A stretch of 64,000 nt of DNA. Source: Strongylocentrotus droebachiensis (lineage: Eukaryota > Echinodermata > Echinoidea > Camarodonta > Strongylocentrotidae). The notes beneath the pieces are model-generated. The model was given only the letters and a program-made list of their open reading frames with translations, made no database searches and was not told the origin of the DNA. Positions 33,462-44,326 of the stretch are shown piece by piece (positions within the stretch are counted from its first letter, which is position 1; every line of letters begins with the position of its first letter). The stretch is from NCBI GenBank assembly GCA_035222895.1, contig JAVYIG010002547.1, forward strand, positions 1 through 64,000. The letters are read 5' to 3'. Made by a program: the position numbers and the translations under genes.

Positions 33462-33970
33462 GAAGAAGAAGAAGAAGAGGAGAAGGGGACAGGAGAAGAA
33501 GGAGAAAAATAAGGAGGAGGAGGAGAAGAAGAAGAAGAAGGAGAAAAGAAGAAGAAGAAGAAAGGAAAGATGTAGAAGAAGAAGAAGAAGGAGAAGAAGA
33601 AGAAGAAGAAGGAGAAGAAGAAGAAAAAGAAAAAGAAGAAGAAGAAGAAGAAAAAGAAGAAGGAGAAGAAGAAGAAGAAGAAAAAGAAGAAGAAGAAGAA
33701 GAAAAAGAAGAAGAGGAGAAGGGGACAGAAGAAGAAGGAGAAAATAAGGAGGAGGAGAAGAAGAAGAAGAAGGAGAAAAGAAGAAGAAGAAGAAAGGAAA
33801 AATGTAGAAGAAGAAGAAGAAGGAGAAGAAGAAGGAGAAGAAGAAGAAGAAGAAGAAGAAGAAGAAGAAGAAGAAGAAGAAGAAGAAAAAGAAGAAGAAG
33901 AAGAAGAAAAAGAAGAAGAGGAGAAGGGGACAGAAGAAGAAGGAGAAAATAAGGAGGAGGAGAAGAAGCA
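33390..33970 (+). repeat. (GAA)n polypurine tract with higher-order repeats
   Basis: About 580 bases almost entirely A and G on the plus strand. On top of GAA there is a longer unit: the landmark 'gagaaggggacag' recurs at about 33481, 33717 and 33922, with matching 'aaggagaaaa-taaggagg' and 'aaatgtagaagaag' segments. Spacings are about 236 and 205. The 218-232-codon minus frames are poly-Phe/Leu/Ser translations. Confidence 0.95.
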
Positions 33971-34272
33971 AACAAGAGAAGACGAGGAAGATCAATTAAA
34001 GGAGCTAAAAGAAGAGAACAGATTGACGGATGCGCTCGTATCTTGGAGGGACGCTGGCTGATGCTTGTTGTAGCTTCTTACCGGATGATAAGGGTCGTTG
34101 ACGAATAGCTGTTTTTATATCCAACCATCCATCGGCTATCGGCTATGTTAGTAGATACATCCCCATCTAGCCATCTCTTTTTGAAGATGACGCCTAAGGA
34201 GCGGAACTGAGTCGAACATAATGTTTCTCAAACTCGAGACATGGCATGCGTCTACCCGGAACAAGAAGGACG

Positions 34273-34480
34273 TTAAAGATAAAGGTGAGTTCTGGTAATG
34301 CGATTGCATTGTGAAAGAAATGGTGTGGAATGGATCAGAAAAGTTGATCATATAGCATGTAAGTATTGGTGTGTAATGCAAGGTTCGGGAGTCATCAAAA
34401 TCATCATAAATTTGGCCCAGTATTGGTAAAGTAACAATCACTGTACATAGAAAGATGTATATGGGACAACACAAATGGTG
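34273..34480 (-). mobile_element. partial copy of TTAA MITE family A
   Basis: TTAAAG at 34273 followed by tgcgattgcattgtgaaag, atcagaaaagttgatcat, tttggccca and agaaagatgtatatgggac. In the same order this matches the reverse complement of the element at 17117-17512. Only about half of the element is present; the other end is missing. The 108-codon minus frame at 34148-34474 is a shadow. Confidence 0.75.
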
Positions 34481-34752
34481 TCGGGGCTAGTACTAACTTG
34501 ATTTCCTTATCTTTCTATGCTCATTACTAAGCCAGTATACATTTTCTTCCAAAATTGTTTGGCACATGACATTTATTTGTAATCCATTCAGTGTAAGTTT
34601 CGTTAGATTCTGTGAGAATTAATTTTCTTTTTTTTACCAGAAGTCAAGTTTATCTTTAAAAAAGACTCTGCAAAAAAAAACAAATCATATGAGTTAACGC
34701 CCTTCTAGTTCTAAAAAGACGCATGGTCGAGTGCATGTCGTACACGAGTCAT
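34481..34752. other. unique sequence between two MITEs
   Basis: Nothing recognised. Confidence 0.3.
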
Positions 34753-34895
34753 TAGGGACTTTTAGATTCTGCACGACGAGAACGTGGACTGCCCTTTTAA
34801 AGCAATGTGACGTCCTTTTAAGGCACTGGCAGTGACGTCACATTGCCTTAAAAGGGCAGTCCGCGTTCTCGTCGTACAAAATCTAAAAGTCCCTA
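34753..34895. mobile_element. 143-bp hairpin MITE
   Basis: The arms run 34753-34813 and 34835-34895. Ends are tagggacttttagatt / aatctaaaagtcccta, and the inner edges pair as gcaatgtgacgt / acgtcacattgc. The pairing covers nearly the whole element. TA at both outer edges could be the duplicated target, as in Tc1/mariner-type MITEs. Confidence 0.8.
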
Positions 34896-34916
34896 TTCAA
34901 ACACATGACTGGGCCC

Positions 34917-35100
34917 CAATGTGGATTTAATCTACATGTCTTCTCTTCACCCAGATGCATAAATGGGCACTCAGTAGGATTCACACGTTATTTCTGATTG
35001 ACTACCACGTGGGTGCTTATACATGGTGACTGACTGGAACGCTTTCGAGTGAATTTGAGATTGTGCACAATGTGTGCATAAAGCAATTAAAACCCAATAA
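34917..35100 (+). repeat. degraded SINE body
   Basis: 'cttcacccagatgcataaatgggcac' and 'tggtgactgactggaacgct' (each broken by substitutions), then 'gattgtgcacaatgtgtgc', follow the same order as in the SINE at 27405-27736. No tRNA head and no (ATT)n tail. Confidence 0.6.
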
Positions 35101-35136
35101 CCACGGTGCATGTTGCATGCAAAACACTATTAAAAT

Positions 35137-36083
35137 GTATCTATGCATGTATAAGTACCATTTAGTTCGTAGGTCCATATCATACCGAATAGTTTAACCC
35201 GACGATAGGTCTTAAGTCAATTTTAACAAAGAACTAGTACACAGTGATCTTGCCTTATCTGTTGGGTTTACAAATATGACTCACACTTAACTTATAAACC
35301 CAGCATCTGACGTACTGTATTAAGCCCACTGCACATTATACTATCTTACTACGATCCAGTTTGAAAAAAAAAATTACAATAGCATTCAATATTGGACTTA
35401 CACAGTCAAATGATTAATACAATTTGAATTTTCAGGGATTTTTAAGTTACTTCGGAGAAGGAAAAGCTAATCGGCTCATAATCGTATAGTAAAGTCAGAC
35501 CAGTAGCGCGATTATCTTTAATTTTTGACTAGACGGTTTAAATACACTAAAATTCGAGTTGACAGTATTCTTATCATTATTCAGAATCTAAATCGGGAAG
35601 ATGGTGTTTGTTTAGATTTCCATATCTAATATAATTGCCATTTCTTTAAAAATTGGATTACATGAGGATCGTGTATGCGCCGGGAATTAGATGACATAGG
35701 GGCCAAAACGCTAAGTACATTTTATCGATTTATCTACCGTTATAGTGCCTGAATGATTACATTTTCGAAGCAGAATGTATGAGCTCTCCAAAATTACTGT
35801 GTAGACGATACAGGGTGAACAATGTCAAGGAATAAATAGACTTTCAAGGAATAAATAGACCTTTCTGCCTTGAATTCCACCAGGGATATGATTATGAGAT
35901 GACTTTCCCAATGTGAAACAGATGGAAGCACTGTGGATGATAACCATGCTTACTATTATACACGCTCTATGAAGTCGTATTACAAATACAACTGATAGTG
36001 AGATGACTCCTTTCAATAATTATATAGCAGCATTCGCTTGTCACAGCTTTGCATGTAGTGTTATGTTGTAATCCAGAAACATG
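35137..36083 (+). repeat. 950-bp tandem duplication, copy 1
   Basis: Landmark aggtccatatcataccgaat at 35171 recurs at 36121. Copy 1 runs from about gcatgtataagtacc to the 'atccagaaac' landmark near 36071. It contains a small internal direct repeat (aaggaataaatagac, twice, near 35828). No conserved frame survives in both copies. Confidence 0.85.
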
Positions 36084-37027
36084 TGTATATCTATACATGT
36101 ATAATTACTATTTATGTCTTAGGTCCATATCATACCGAATAGTTTGACCCGATGACAGGTCAAACAAAGAATAATGAACAATGATCTTGTCTTATCTGTT
36201 GAGTTTAGAAATATGACTTAGACTTAACTTATAAACCCAGCATCTGACGTACTGTATTAAGCCCATTGCACGTTATACGGTCTTACTACGATCCGATCTG
36301 AAAACAATTACAATAGCATTCAATATTGGACTTACACCGTCAAATGATTAATATAATTTGATTTTTTTTTTAGGGATTTTAAGTTACTTCGGAGAAGGAA
36401 AAGGTAATCGACTCAGAATCGGATAGTAAGGTCAAACCAGTAGTGCGATCATCTTTAATTTCTGACTAGACGGTTTAAATACACTCAAATTCGAGTTGAC
36501 AGTATTCTTATCATTAAATTGAGAATCTAAATCATGAAGATGGTGTTTGTTTAGATTTCCATATCTAATATAATTGCCATTTCTTCATCAATTGGATTAC
36601 ATGAGGATCGTGTATGCGCCGGGCATTAGATAACATAGGGGCCATATTAAACGCTAAGTACATTTTATCGATTTATGTACCGTTATAGAGCCTGAATGAT
36701 TACGTTTTCGAGGCAGAATGTATGAGCTCTCCAAAATTACTGTGTAAACGATACATGTTTAACAATGTCAAGGAATAAATAGACTTTCAAGGAATAAATA
36801 GACCGTTCTGCCTTAAATTCCACCAGGAATATGAGATGACTTTCCCAATGTGAAACAGATGGAAGCACTGTGGATAATAACCATGCTTACTAACACTGTT
36901 ATACACGCTCTATGAAGTCGTAGTACAAATACAACTGATAGTAAGATGGCTCCTTTCAATTCTATAACAGCACTGTTCGCTTCTCACAGCTTTGCACAGT
37001 GTTATGTTCTAATCCAGAAACAGGTGT
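36084..37027 (+). repeat. 950-bp tandem duplication, copy 2
   Basis: Contiguous with copy 1 and very similar along its length, with substitutions and small indels; the period falls from 950 at the start to 941 at the end. It keeps the aaggaataaatagac doublet (near 36770). There is no spacer, so this is a segmental tandem duplication and not a pair of LTRs. Confidence 0.85.
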
Positions 37028-37249
37028 ATTTGTCACACAAATCACAGGACTTTTAAAATGGTGACAAAGAATCATTATTGTAACTGTAATGCCTTGGGTG
37101 TATCCGATTATCACTCCTTTACGGATTATCAAAAAAATGATGTTTAGAAAATAGTAGACGGACATTCTTGAGAATCCTAACTAAAGAGAGAGTAGGGCAT
37201 CTTGTTCTGTGATAGAAACATATAGCGGGGTTACGAAGTAGGTCCATGC

Positions 37250-37430
37250 TGGCGCGAAATACAACCTGTCTATAGCGACCGCCCAAGGGAAACACAAAAA
37301 GTGGCCTTTGGAGACAGGTGGTCTTTGTAGACAGGTTCCTTTAGTACATGATTCAATGAGGAACCATTTTGAAGGGAAACAACAAATGTGGCCTTTGTAG
37401 ACAGGTGGTCACTAAAGTAGGTTTGACTGT
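37250..37430 (+). repeat. interspersed 'tagacaggtggtc' short repeats
   Basis: Variants of gtggcctttgtagacaggtggtc recur at about 37300-37335 and 37387-37412. A reverse-orientation variant (acctgtctatagcgacc) lies at 37264, and two 'gaagggaaac/caagggaaac' segments separate them. No coding sense. Confidence 0.6.
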
Positions 37431-40198
37431 CGTTGTAGTTAGGGAATGGAAAAGGGTTGTTTGGAGATAGGCCTGGACCTGGGACAGGGGTATTAGAAAA
37501 ATACACCCGCCCCAAACTCACTCAGAAGGGGTGGTCGTGGTGGGGGGGGGGGGTGGTGGGTTGAGTAGAAAAAGAGGGGAACAAAGAACAAAATTATGAT
37601 CCTATTCCGAGTTATTTCACCACTAATGCATAACACTCTCAGTTTCCACGGAGTGGAAGGTGTAAAACCACCCCCTTTTCACAAAAGATGAGGTGTTACA
37701 TTCCACCCCCCCCCCCCCCTCCCCCAGAAAAAAAGAAAAAATCATCAGCCAAGAATTTTGTATGTCGAAACGGCTGCTTTGCGATCAATAACTGTTTGTT
37801 TACAGAAAATAAAATACCGACTGTTAGAAGCAAAATGTTTGGGTTTCTTTCCGTTGCTCCTGTTTATGGTGTCACTTGAATAGTGGGTTTGGGGAGGGGG
37901 CAAGGGTAGTGTTGTTTAATAATGCTCGCTGAGCAGTTATCTACAGCCGTAAAAATCATACTTTGATATCATGAACGAAGAACACTTTCTATAGCGTCCT
38001 ACCTGCCTCTGTTCATCTCCGCATTGTATCTAGTCCACCAATCGATATACGCCAACGCTGTATATCGTGTCTCGCGTTTTTTTGTTTTGGGGATAAAACG
38101 AATGTTTACTCGGTCTCGAATTTCTTTAGTTATTCCTCGACCAGATAAATGACGTGAAGAAAACCAAGCCTGATGGATGTTTTGTCCCCCTTCCAAGTTT
38201 ACCTTGTCCAGTCCCCCTGCCCATGAAATTGATCCGGCGAAACCCGTTCACGACTGAAGCACCGGTGAGCGCTCGTTCCAGAGGTACACGGTGTGTCAAG
38301 AGAAGATGATGAATACTAGGTGCTTAACATGAAGGGATAGTTGTGGATCAGTATTGAAGGATGAGAGGGAAATAGGATAAAGGATGAAAAGGTAAAGCAG
38401 ATTTGTAAAAACAGGGAATGGAAGGGGAGCCTTATAAAGGAGAAGGCAAAACGAAAGTTAAGATGAACATATCTAGGTTGCATTTAACGAACATCTGTCG
38501 CTACGGATTACTCAACGTTTGTTCATATTTGTTTTAAATCACAGAGGTTCATGGAAGTCCTGACTTAACTGGATTAACCTGCTACTTAATTTATATGCGA
38601 AATGAAATAATATTCATTACTTGATGATGAACGGAATGATTTTCATTAATCATGTTTAATTCAAACATCAACTGTATATCAGCTTAACATTGTACAGACG
38701 TTTGTTCCCTGCAAATGGTGTGTTTCAAACGAAAATTAGTTCAAAATCAATTCATGGATTTAACAGTTCGAGAACAGAGATTTTGCGTGGTTATTGCGTG
38801 TATAATAATTTAACATTTCGTATTTTCTTCTTCAAGTATAGTTTTCAAGCGGAAAAACAAAATTCGATACCAGAAATATGGCTCCCACGTGTTTAAATAA
38901 TTTGGATATGGTATGAGGCAGAAGGCCTTTATTTTTCGTATAATATTCTAGAATCACGTACCGACTTTAGAACCAAAGCCGAAACGGACCATCATCATTT
39001 TCGGGAGCAAATAAATAAAAACTACTCAATCCTCTCTTTGTTTTCATTAGACACCATGTACCTGTCGATACGTCTCTGAGTAGGTGGCCGCATTTCTAAT
39101 GGATCGATCGATTGGCCCAGAAAAAGGCGCAAAAGTTGCTGCAGGTGAAACTGGAGTATCGGGTTATCGATGCCCACTTTCTGTTTTTTAAAGGAATGAA
39201 ATTTGTATGTACCCGACGTCTGAGCCCGTGTCATGACATGAGGAATAATTGTTGACGCGGTAGATTTCACCTCGTTGATCAGATGCGGGTGGGGTTTCTT
39301 GCCTAGTTTTCCTTTTTTTCTCTCCAAAAATAACCCCCCATAGATTCTCCAGTGAGCTACAGAGTCTGATGAGTGGATTTGTGATTGACGCCGAGCCCCG
39401 AAATTGTCACAAACTTGCCAGGAAAACAAACTCCTTTCTCGTTAGAATTTAAGATTTAAAACTTGTAATCGATAATGGAATCGTTGACGATATTTCGACA
39501 TTATTTGATTTGTATATTGTTTGGTTTGGTTATGGGTTGATGTTACCATGTAGTTTTATTTTGGTATTTTGTTCATATTTACGTTAGACGCCAAGGAGTG
39601 CCAGGCGAAATCCTTTGGCATCTACGTCTGTACTCAAAGTTATTCTTCAACAAATATTATTTATTCAAAATAGTCGTTTTTGTTTGTTTAAAGAAGTAAT
39701 ACTTTTCAGAAATGAATGACTTAAATTCTGTTAGAAAAAAAACATGAATTTACGTTATCATGCCACGAATTCAAATAGGTAGGCCTATTATCATTCATTG
39801 GTCGTTTTCTCAGCATTGTCAATAATGGTAGTCTTTGCATTTACTTTGAGAATTGCTAGAATTTTTTTTCTTCATTGTAGATCTTACCATTTGTACGATA
39901 AGTTTGTCATTTGCTTCGTTCAGTCGGTGGTGGGAACGAGAATCATTTGAAGCAAACTTGAACTTAATATAGGGTATTTGTTAGCGAGCGTCCTATTGGC
40001 TGGAAAGGTGTCACATGACACTCAATTGTTATATGTGCATGATCGTGTATAAATGTAACAACCTTTTTTTGCACGGTAACGCGTACACCAGTGAATGAAG
40101 ATTAGAAGAATAAATTCATTTAAAAAAGGCAGAGTTTTTAAAAGAAATCTTGGTGAAATTGCTTCATAGTCAGACGTGTGCGTGTTTGTTTGTTTCAG
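37431..40198. other. mostly unique sequence, poly-G and poly-C runs, no gene seen
   Basis: Poly-G at about 37540-37552 and poly-C at about 37706-37719. A minus frame of about 75 codons near 38000-38225 and one of 135 codons at 39022-39429 have ordinary composition but no recognised domain and no ATG that I can defend. Confidence 0.3.
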
Positions 40199-40495
40199 TT
40201 CTGTTTTATGCAATTGTTTGGGCAATATATAATGTGCTTATTTCCATTTCACCTGCCATCGGTCAGTGGTCGCCAGCAACTGACCAAATACCGGGAAAGG
40301 ATGACCCTTACCGTTGCAACATCGGGTGTAGTATTCCGCGTGTGTTGACCACAGTTAGACGCGTTCCCAAAATAGTTGGAATAATCTGGTCATCGATTGA
40401 CAGTTGCACTGACGGAAACAGATTCTCTGTTGACGTATTTCTTTCATTCACTATGCCTGAAAATAGGGAGACTAGCCGAATTGACAAAATAACAG
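40199..40495 (+). other. possible internal exon, very tentative
   Basis: An open frame of 99 codons is bounded by a strong acceptor (tttgtttgtttcag, ending at 40198) and a donor (aacag|gtatta at 40496). The intron phase would be 1 at both ends, the symmetric class often used by shuffled extracellular modules. The peptide has a hydrophobic start (about AIVWAIYNVLISI), then C-N-I-G-C and a later C. No domain is recognised, and splice-like strings are common by chance. Confidence 0.15.
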
Positions 40496-40505
40496 GTATT
40501 ATTTT

Positions 40506-40750
40506 TTTCTTGCTCTTTCTCTCTCTTTTCCTCTCTGTATTTAACTCTCTCGAGTCTCGTTCCTTCTCTTTTTCTCTGTCTTTCACTCTCTCATTCCCTC
40601 TCTTTTGCTCTCTTATTCACTCTCTCTCTCTATGTCTCTCTCTCTCTCTCTTTCTCTCTCGCTCTCTCATTTTCTCTTTCTTTCTCCTTCTCTATCTCAC
40701 TCTCTCTCTCTCTCTCTCCCTCTCTCTCCCTCTCACTCTCTTTCTGTCGA
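40506..40750 (+). repeat. CT-rich microsatellite
   Basis: Interrupted (TC)n array. It forms the serine/leucine-rich end of a 208-codon frame and is not coding. Confidence 0.95.
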
Positions 40751-40848
40751 TCTTTCTTGATTTGCATAGTAATTAAACCTTTTACCTAACCGAAAGGGGC
40801 GGTTGTGGGGGGGGGGGGTAACAATGGCATTTGTACATCTATTTGACG

Positions 40849-40907
40849 CAAAGGACTGCGTCAAAGACTGACAAGGTCTTTGGCGCACCTTGTGACGGTA
40901 ACAGCTT
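40849..40907 (-). repeat. 'tgacgca' family repeat copy
   Basis: ttgacgcaaaggactgcgtc...aaggtctttggcgcacc matches 48620-48665 in the same orientation, and 2757-2822 reversed. A short poly-G lies just upstream at 40809-40820. Confidence 0.5.
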
Positions 40908-43250
40908 TACACTCAAAGTGAATAGTGGCATGAACAGTGTAAACATAATGAATAACTGGCTTTGATGTGGTTAATTGCATCTCGTGTGCAATGGGTCTGG
41001 ATACTCCGTCCCCAGCCTCAGCATTTAAGCGATGAAATAAAGAATTGTTATGTATTGTGAAGGAGTTATCATAAGAAAGGGGTTTAATTCTGCAAGATCT
41101 TGATTCTAACAATTTTTTCTAAAAATGACATAAGCCTTGCAAAAATGGCCTTGAAGATGTTCATTGTACTTTTCCCAACCCACCAATTCTGATTTAAAAA
41201 ACGAGATGATCTAAGATAATGATTGCCATGATATTTGGTAAAAATATTGGCCGGATGTCTCTTCTTTTACGTCCTTGATTTTCATCCATTTTATGTTTCC
41301 CGTGCCTGCCCTAAAATTACTCTAAGGCGTATTTTGTCAATTGAAATAGCTCTCTTCGGTCTTTATCCATTAATATTTTCACTCATCCATTTTTCTCGAA
41401 CCTTTAATACACGGTGTTACCAAGGCAAATGAATGTTGATTTCATATGGCTCCATGCCTAATCAATGTACGTCTTCTAGAATATATTCCCACTTTGGTCC
41501 ACCAAATCATGTTTAAGAAGCGGGATCTTTCAATCGGAAAAGCGTACACGCCGTTCTTGCTTTGTGATTTAAACAGTGTGAGGCCGATCGTATATTTCCT
41601 GCAATTTTTTGTCATTTGGCAGTAATTTTGTGTTTCGCTCGGCCACTCTAAGGTTCGGTTTCTTTTTCTTGCGCTTTATCAAGAAGAAGGGGGGAAGAAA
41701 CAAACAAATCCCGATCTCAGCTGAAATTGGAAGCTGTTTTGAATCCTACTGTTGGTATTGTAGTTTCAATTACATTTCGATCAATATGAAATGGATGCTT
41801 AGGATTTATTTTAAGCCCAATTCGAGCTACTAACTCATTTTCAATTTCTTGAAAACTATTAATGATATGGATTGGGTATTTTTTATGTATTTTATTATTT
41901 TATTGTATTTATTAATGATTTCGTTCGAACTTCCTTTTTTTCAATTTTTTTTTATCAAAACAACAATGCTTATGATAATCCTGTTTATAGCGTCGACGTC
42001 CGAAGAGTCGTGTGCCGTTTCATAAATAATTTAGAAGAATTTTTTGCCACCACCAACATTTTGAATTGCCTTTAAACCCGGCCTGAAACATAAAAGCATA
42101 AGCAAATATAATATTTCAAAAATGTTTGCCTGATTTACGCTTTAGTTCAAATTTGTATTCAGAAGAATACATGTACAGTGTGTTTCGCAAAAAAAAAAAA
42201 GGAATGTAAGGAAGAAACAAAGAAACAAAGAAAAGTGCATCTGAAGCAGGAAGGGGATAAGAAGATTAAAGGAACAAAGTTAGAAGTCTAAGTTGACATG
42301 GCCATGCGTCCAACGCAGCGGGCGTTTTAATAAAAAGGAGGGGTGGGGCGAAAACAAATAGAAGAGATTCGGCGCTGTCAGTCGTACATTCCATTCTTGT
42401 CATGTCGGAATATAGTATTCGGTAGATGACAGGCATGTTGCTTGAAGGAGGTCGGAGAGTGCCTGGAAGCTTACATGTAGGCCCATGTTAAAATGCTGAT
42501 CAGCCCTCAAGCGATGACAGGATTCGACTGATGAAAGCAGCGCCGAGTTTAAATAAACAGACATAGTTATGCGTTATACCAGATGATTATCTGGTCGTAA
42601 TGAAAAGTTAAAAAAGGGTACCGTGGAGTAACTGCAAAATGATATAAATTCACGAATGGACTGAGATATTGACCCATGCAGGGGATAATCGAAGATTGGG
42701 AGAGGGGCGAAATAGCCTAATTTCGCGAAATCTCGTAATACCATTCACACTCCGAAATATGATATCACTAACGACAATGACAAGGAGGGGGAGAAGGAGG
42801 AGGAAGGAGGTGATAGGAACCACTTTCTCCCCCATATTTCCTCTTGATACTTTCTTTCTTAAAATGGTTGGGGGCTGTAGCCCCTATGCCCTCCAAAGTC
42901 AACTCCTCTTCGTAAAAACGATAAGATAGGGCATTTGCTTTAACGTCACACTTGTCCATTGGACAGACATAATTATATCAATCGATGCGTATTTGTGTTA
43001 ACGGGTCACGGAAGAGGGGTCATATTTTATCGACTTTTTAATTTCAACTTTCTATTTCGGTAGTTGTTACAAATGCTAACAAGTACAATGGTCGTTGGAA
43101 ATACAAGAATAAAAGTATGACAAAAACAGGGGAAGTGAAAATTGAAATGACGGCACATAAATACTTCAGATAGAGATGAAGTAGAGCGTGTGATATGCTC
43201 CCATTTTACAGATGGGCGAACACGGTTCTTGGAACTGGAGGATGTTACGC
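40908..43250. other. unique AT-rich sequence, no gene seen
   Basis: Short frames only. At 42177 'acagtgtgtttcgcaaaaaa' faintly resembles the Tc1/mariner-type end at 51370. Confidence 0.35.
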
Positions 43251-43254
43251 AGGA

Positions 43255-43455
43255 GAGACGGGAGATATAGAAGATGGAAGAAGAGGAGGAGAGATTGGGT
43301 GGAGACAGAGAGAGGGGGTACAGGGATGCAGGGAGGGAGGCATACATGAGCAGAGAAAGTGAGGGAAGAGGAAGGGAGAGGAGGGAGAGAGGGTGTAGGT
43401 TTCGGGGAAATGAAGAAGAAGGAAGGAGAGAGAGAGAGAAATGGAGAGAGAAAAA
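43255..43455 (+). repeat. GA-rich low-complexity tract
   Basis: Degenerate GGA/GA purine tract. The overlapping frames on both strands are its translations. Confidence 0.85.
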
Positions 43456-44261
43456 AATTGAAGTATGATATACAGGCCATATGCCATTAAATGCAATTCT
43501 TTTTCGAGGAAATTATTAATATCTCCCCACCCTCCGTCACCCACATTTGATCAAATGATGCCCTTTTCATCCACAAAAGAATTGTTCTATTTTGTTTTAT
43601 ACATGAAGATTTGAAGACCTACAGTGTAATTAGCTACTTTGTCGTGAATTTAAACACCAGTTCTAACGCATGCACGGATCCTTCACTATTTCCGCTTTCG
43701 TGGTTAAGGCGTTTTGATCTGAATCTATATCATTTTAGCTGAAACACATTTTATTTATAGATACTAACTCTTCTAGTTGCTGCATATAGATGGGTGGGTG
43801 CTAACTCTGGATTATATTAGATGCCACCACATTCAACAAGTTACTCTCTAGTATCTCTGGTATAATTCGCAATTAATATTCATCCCATTGTGGGATCTTA
43901 AAGCTTATGAACCCAAATAGGGGATCGGTGGAGGAGATCCCTTTAAACTCCTAAGTGTTGCCCCTTCAAAAAAAGGGGAGGGGGTTGTTCCGAAAAAAGG
44001 GGCCAATAAGTTCGCGTTACCATTACCTGATTGATAAAATGTAAGATTGCAAAGACTTCTTAGAGTATGCAGTAGAAAGCGATTGATCACTGCCGTCCTG
44101 TTTTGAGAATTTGAATTCAGGAGTTGAGCTAATTTCTCTAACAAATCTCCATTATTCATCGGTATTGTAGAAGGAAGAGTTAAGGGGGGAAATATAGCAG
44201 TACAAAAGACACTGGAACCGTGTAGTAGAGAGAGAAAGGGAGAGAGAGTGGGGATATACAT
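43456..44261. other. unique sequence; weak exon-like frame on the minus strand
   Basis: On the minus strand an ATG at 44159 opens a frame (MNNGDLLEKLAQLLNSNSQN...) that reaches a donor-like TCAG|GTAATG at 44027/44026. No homology is recognised and the upstream context is repetitive, so it is not called as a gene. Confidence 0.15.
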
Positions 44262-44266
44262 GTATG

Positions 44267-44325
<59 letters not shown>
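44262..44325 (+). repeat. (TA)n-(GA)n microsatellite
   Basis: Short TA array followed by a GA array. Confidence 0.93.

Positions 44326-44326
<1 letters not shown>

Noticed and set aside
33297..33995. Minus-strand frames of 218-232 codons
   Set aside because: They are poly-Phe/Leu/Ser translations of the (GAA)n tract with no real protein signal.
35137..37027. LTR retrotransposon (two direct repeats)
   Set aside because: The copies are adjacent with no internal region, no TG...CA ends and no pol domains; tandem duplication explains it.
39022..39429. 135-codon minus-strand frame of normal composition
   Set aside because: The first codon is TTG, there is no domain, and no supported splice structure.
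43905..44261. Minus-strand frame with an exon-like end (donor at 44027/44026)
   Set aside because: The N-terminal half translates CT repeat, and the rest (MNNGDLLEKLAQLLNS...) matches nothing I recognise; the donor may be chance.
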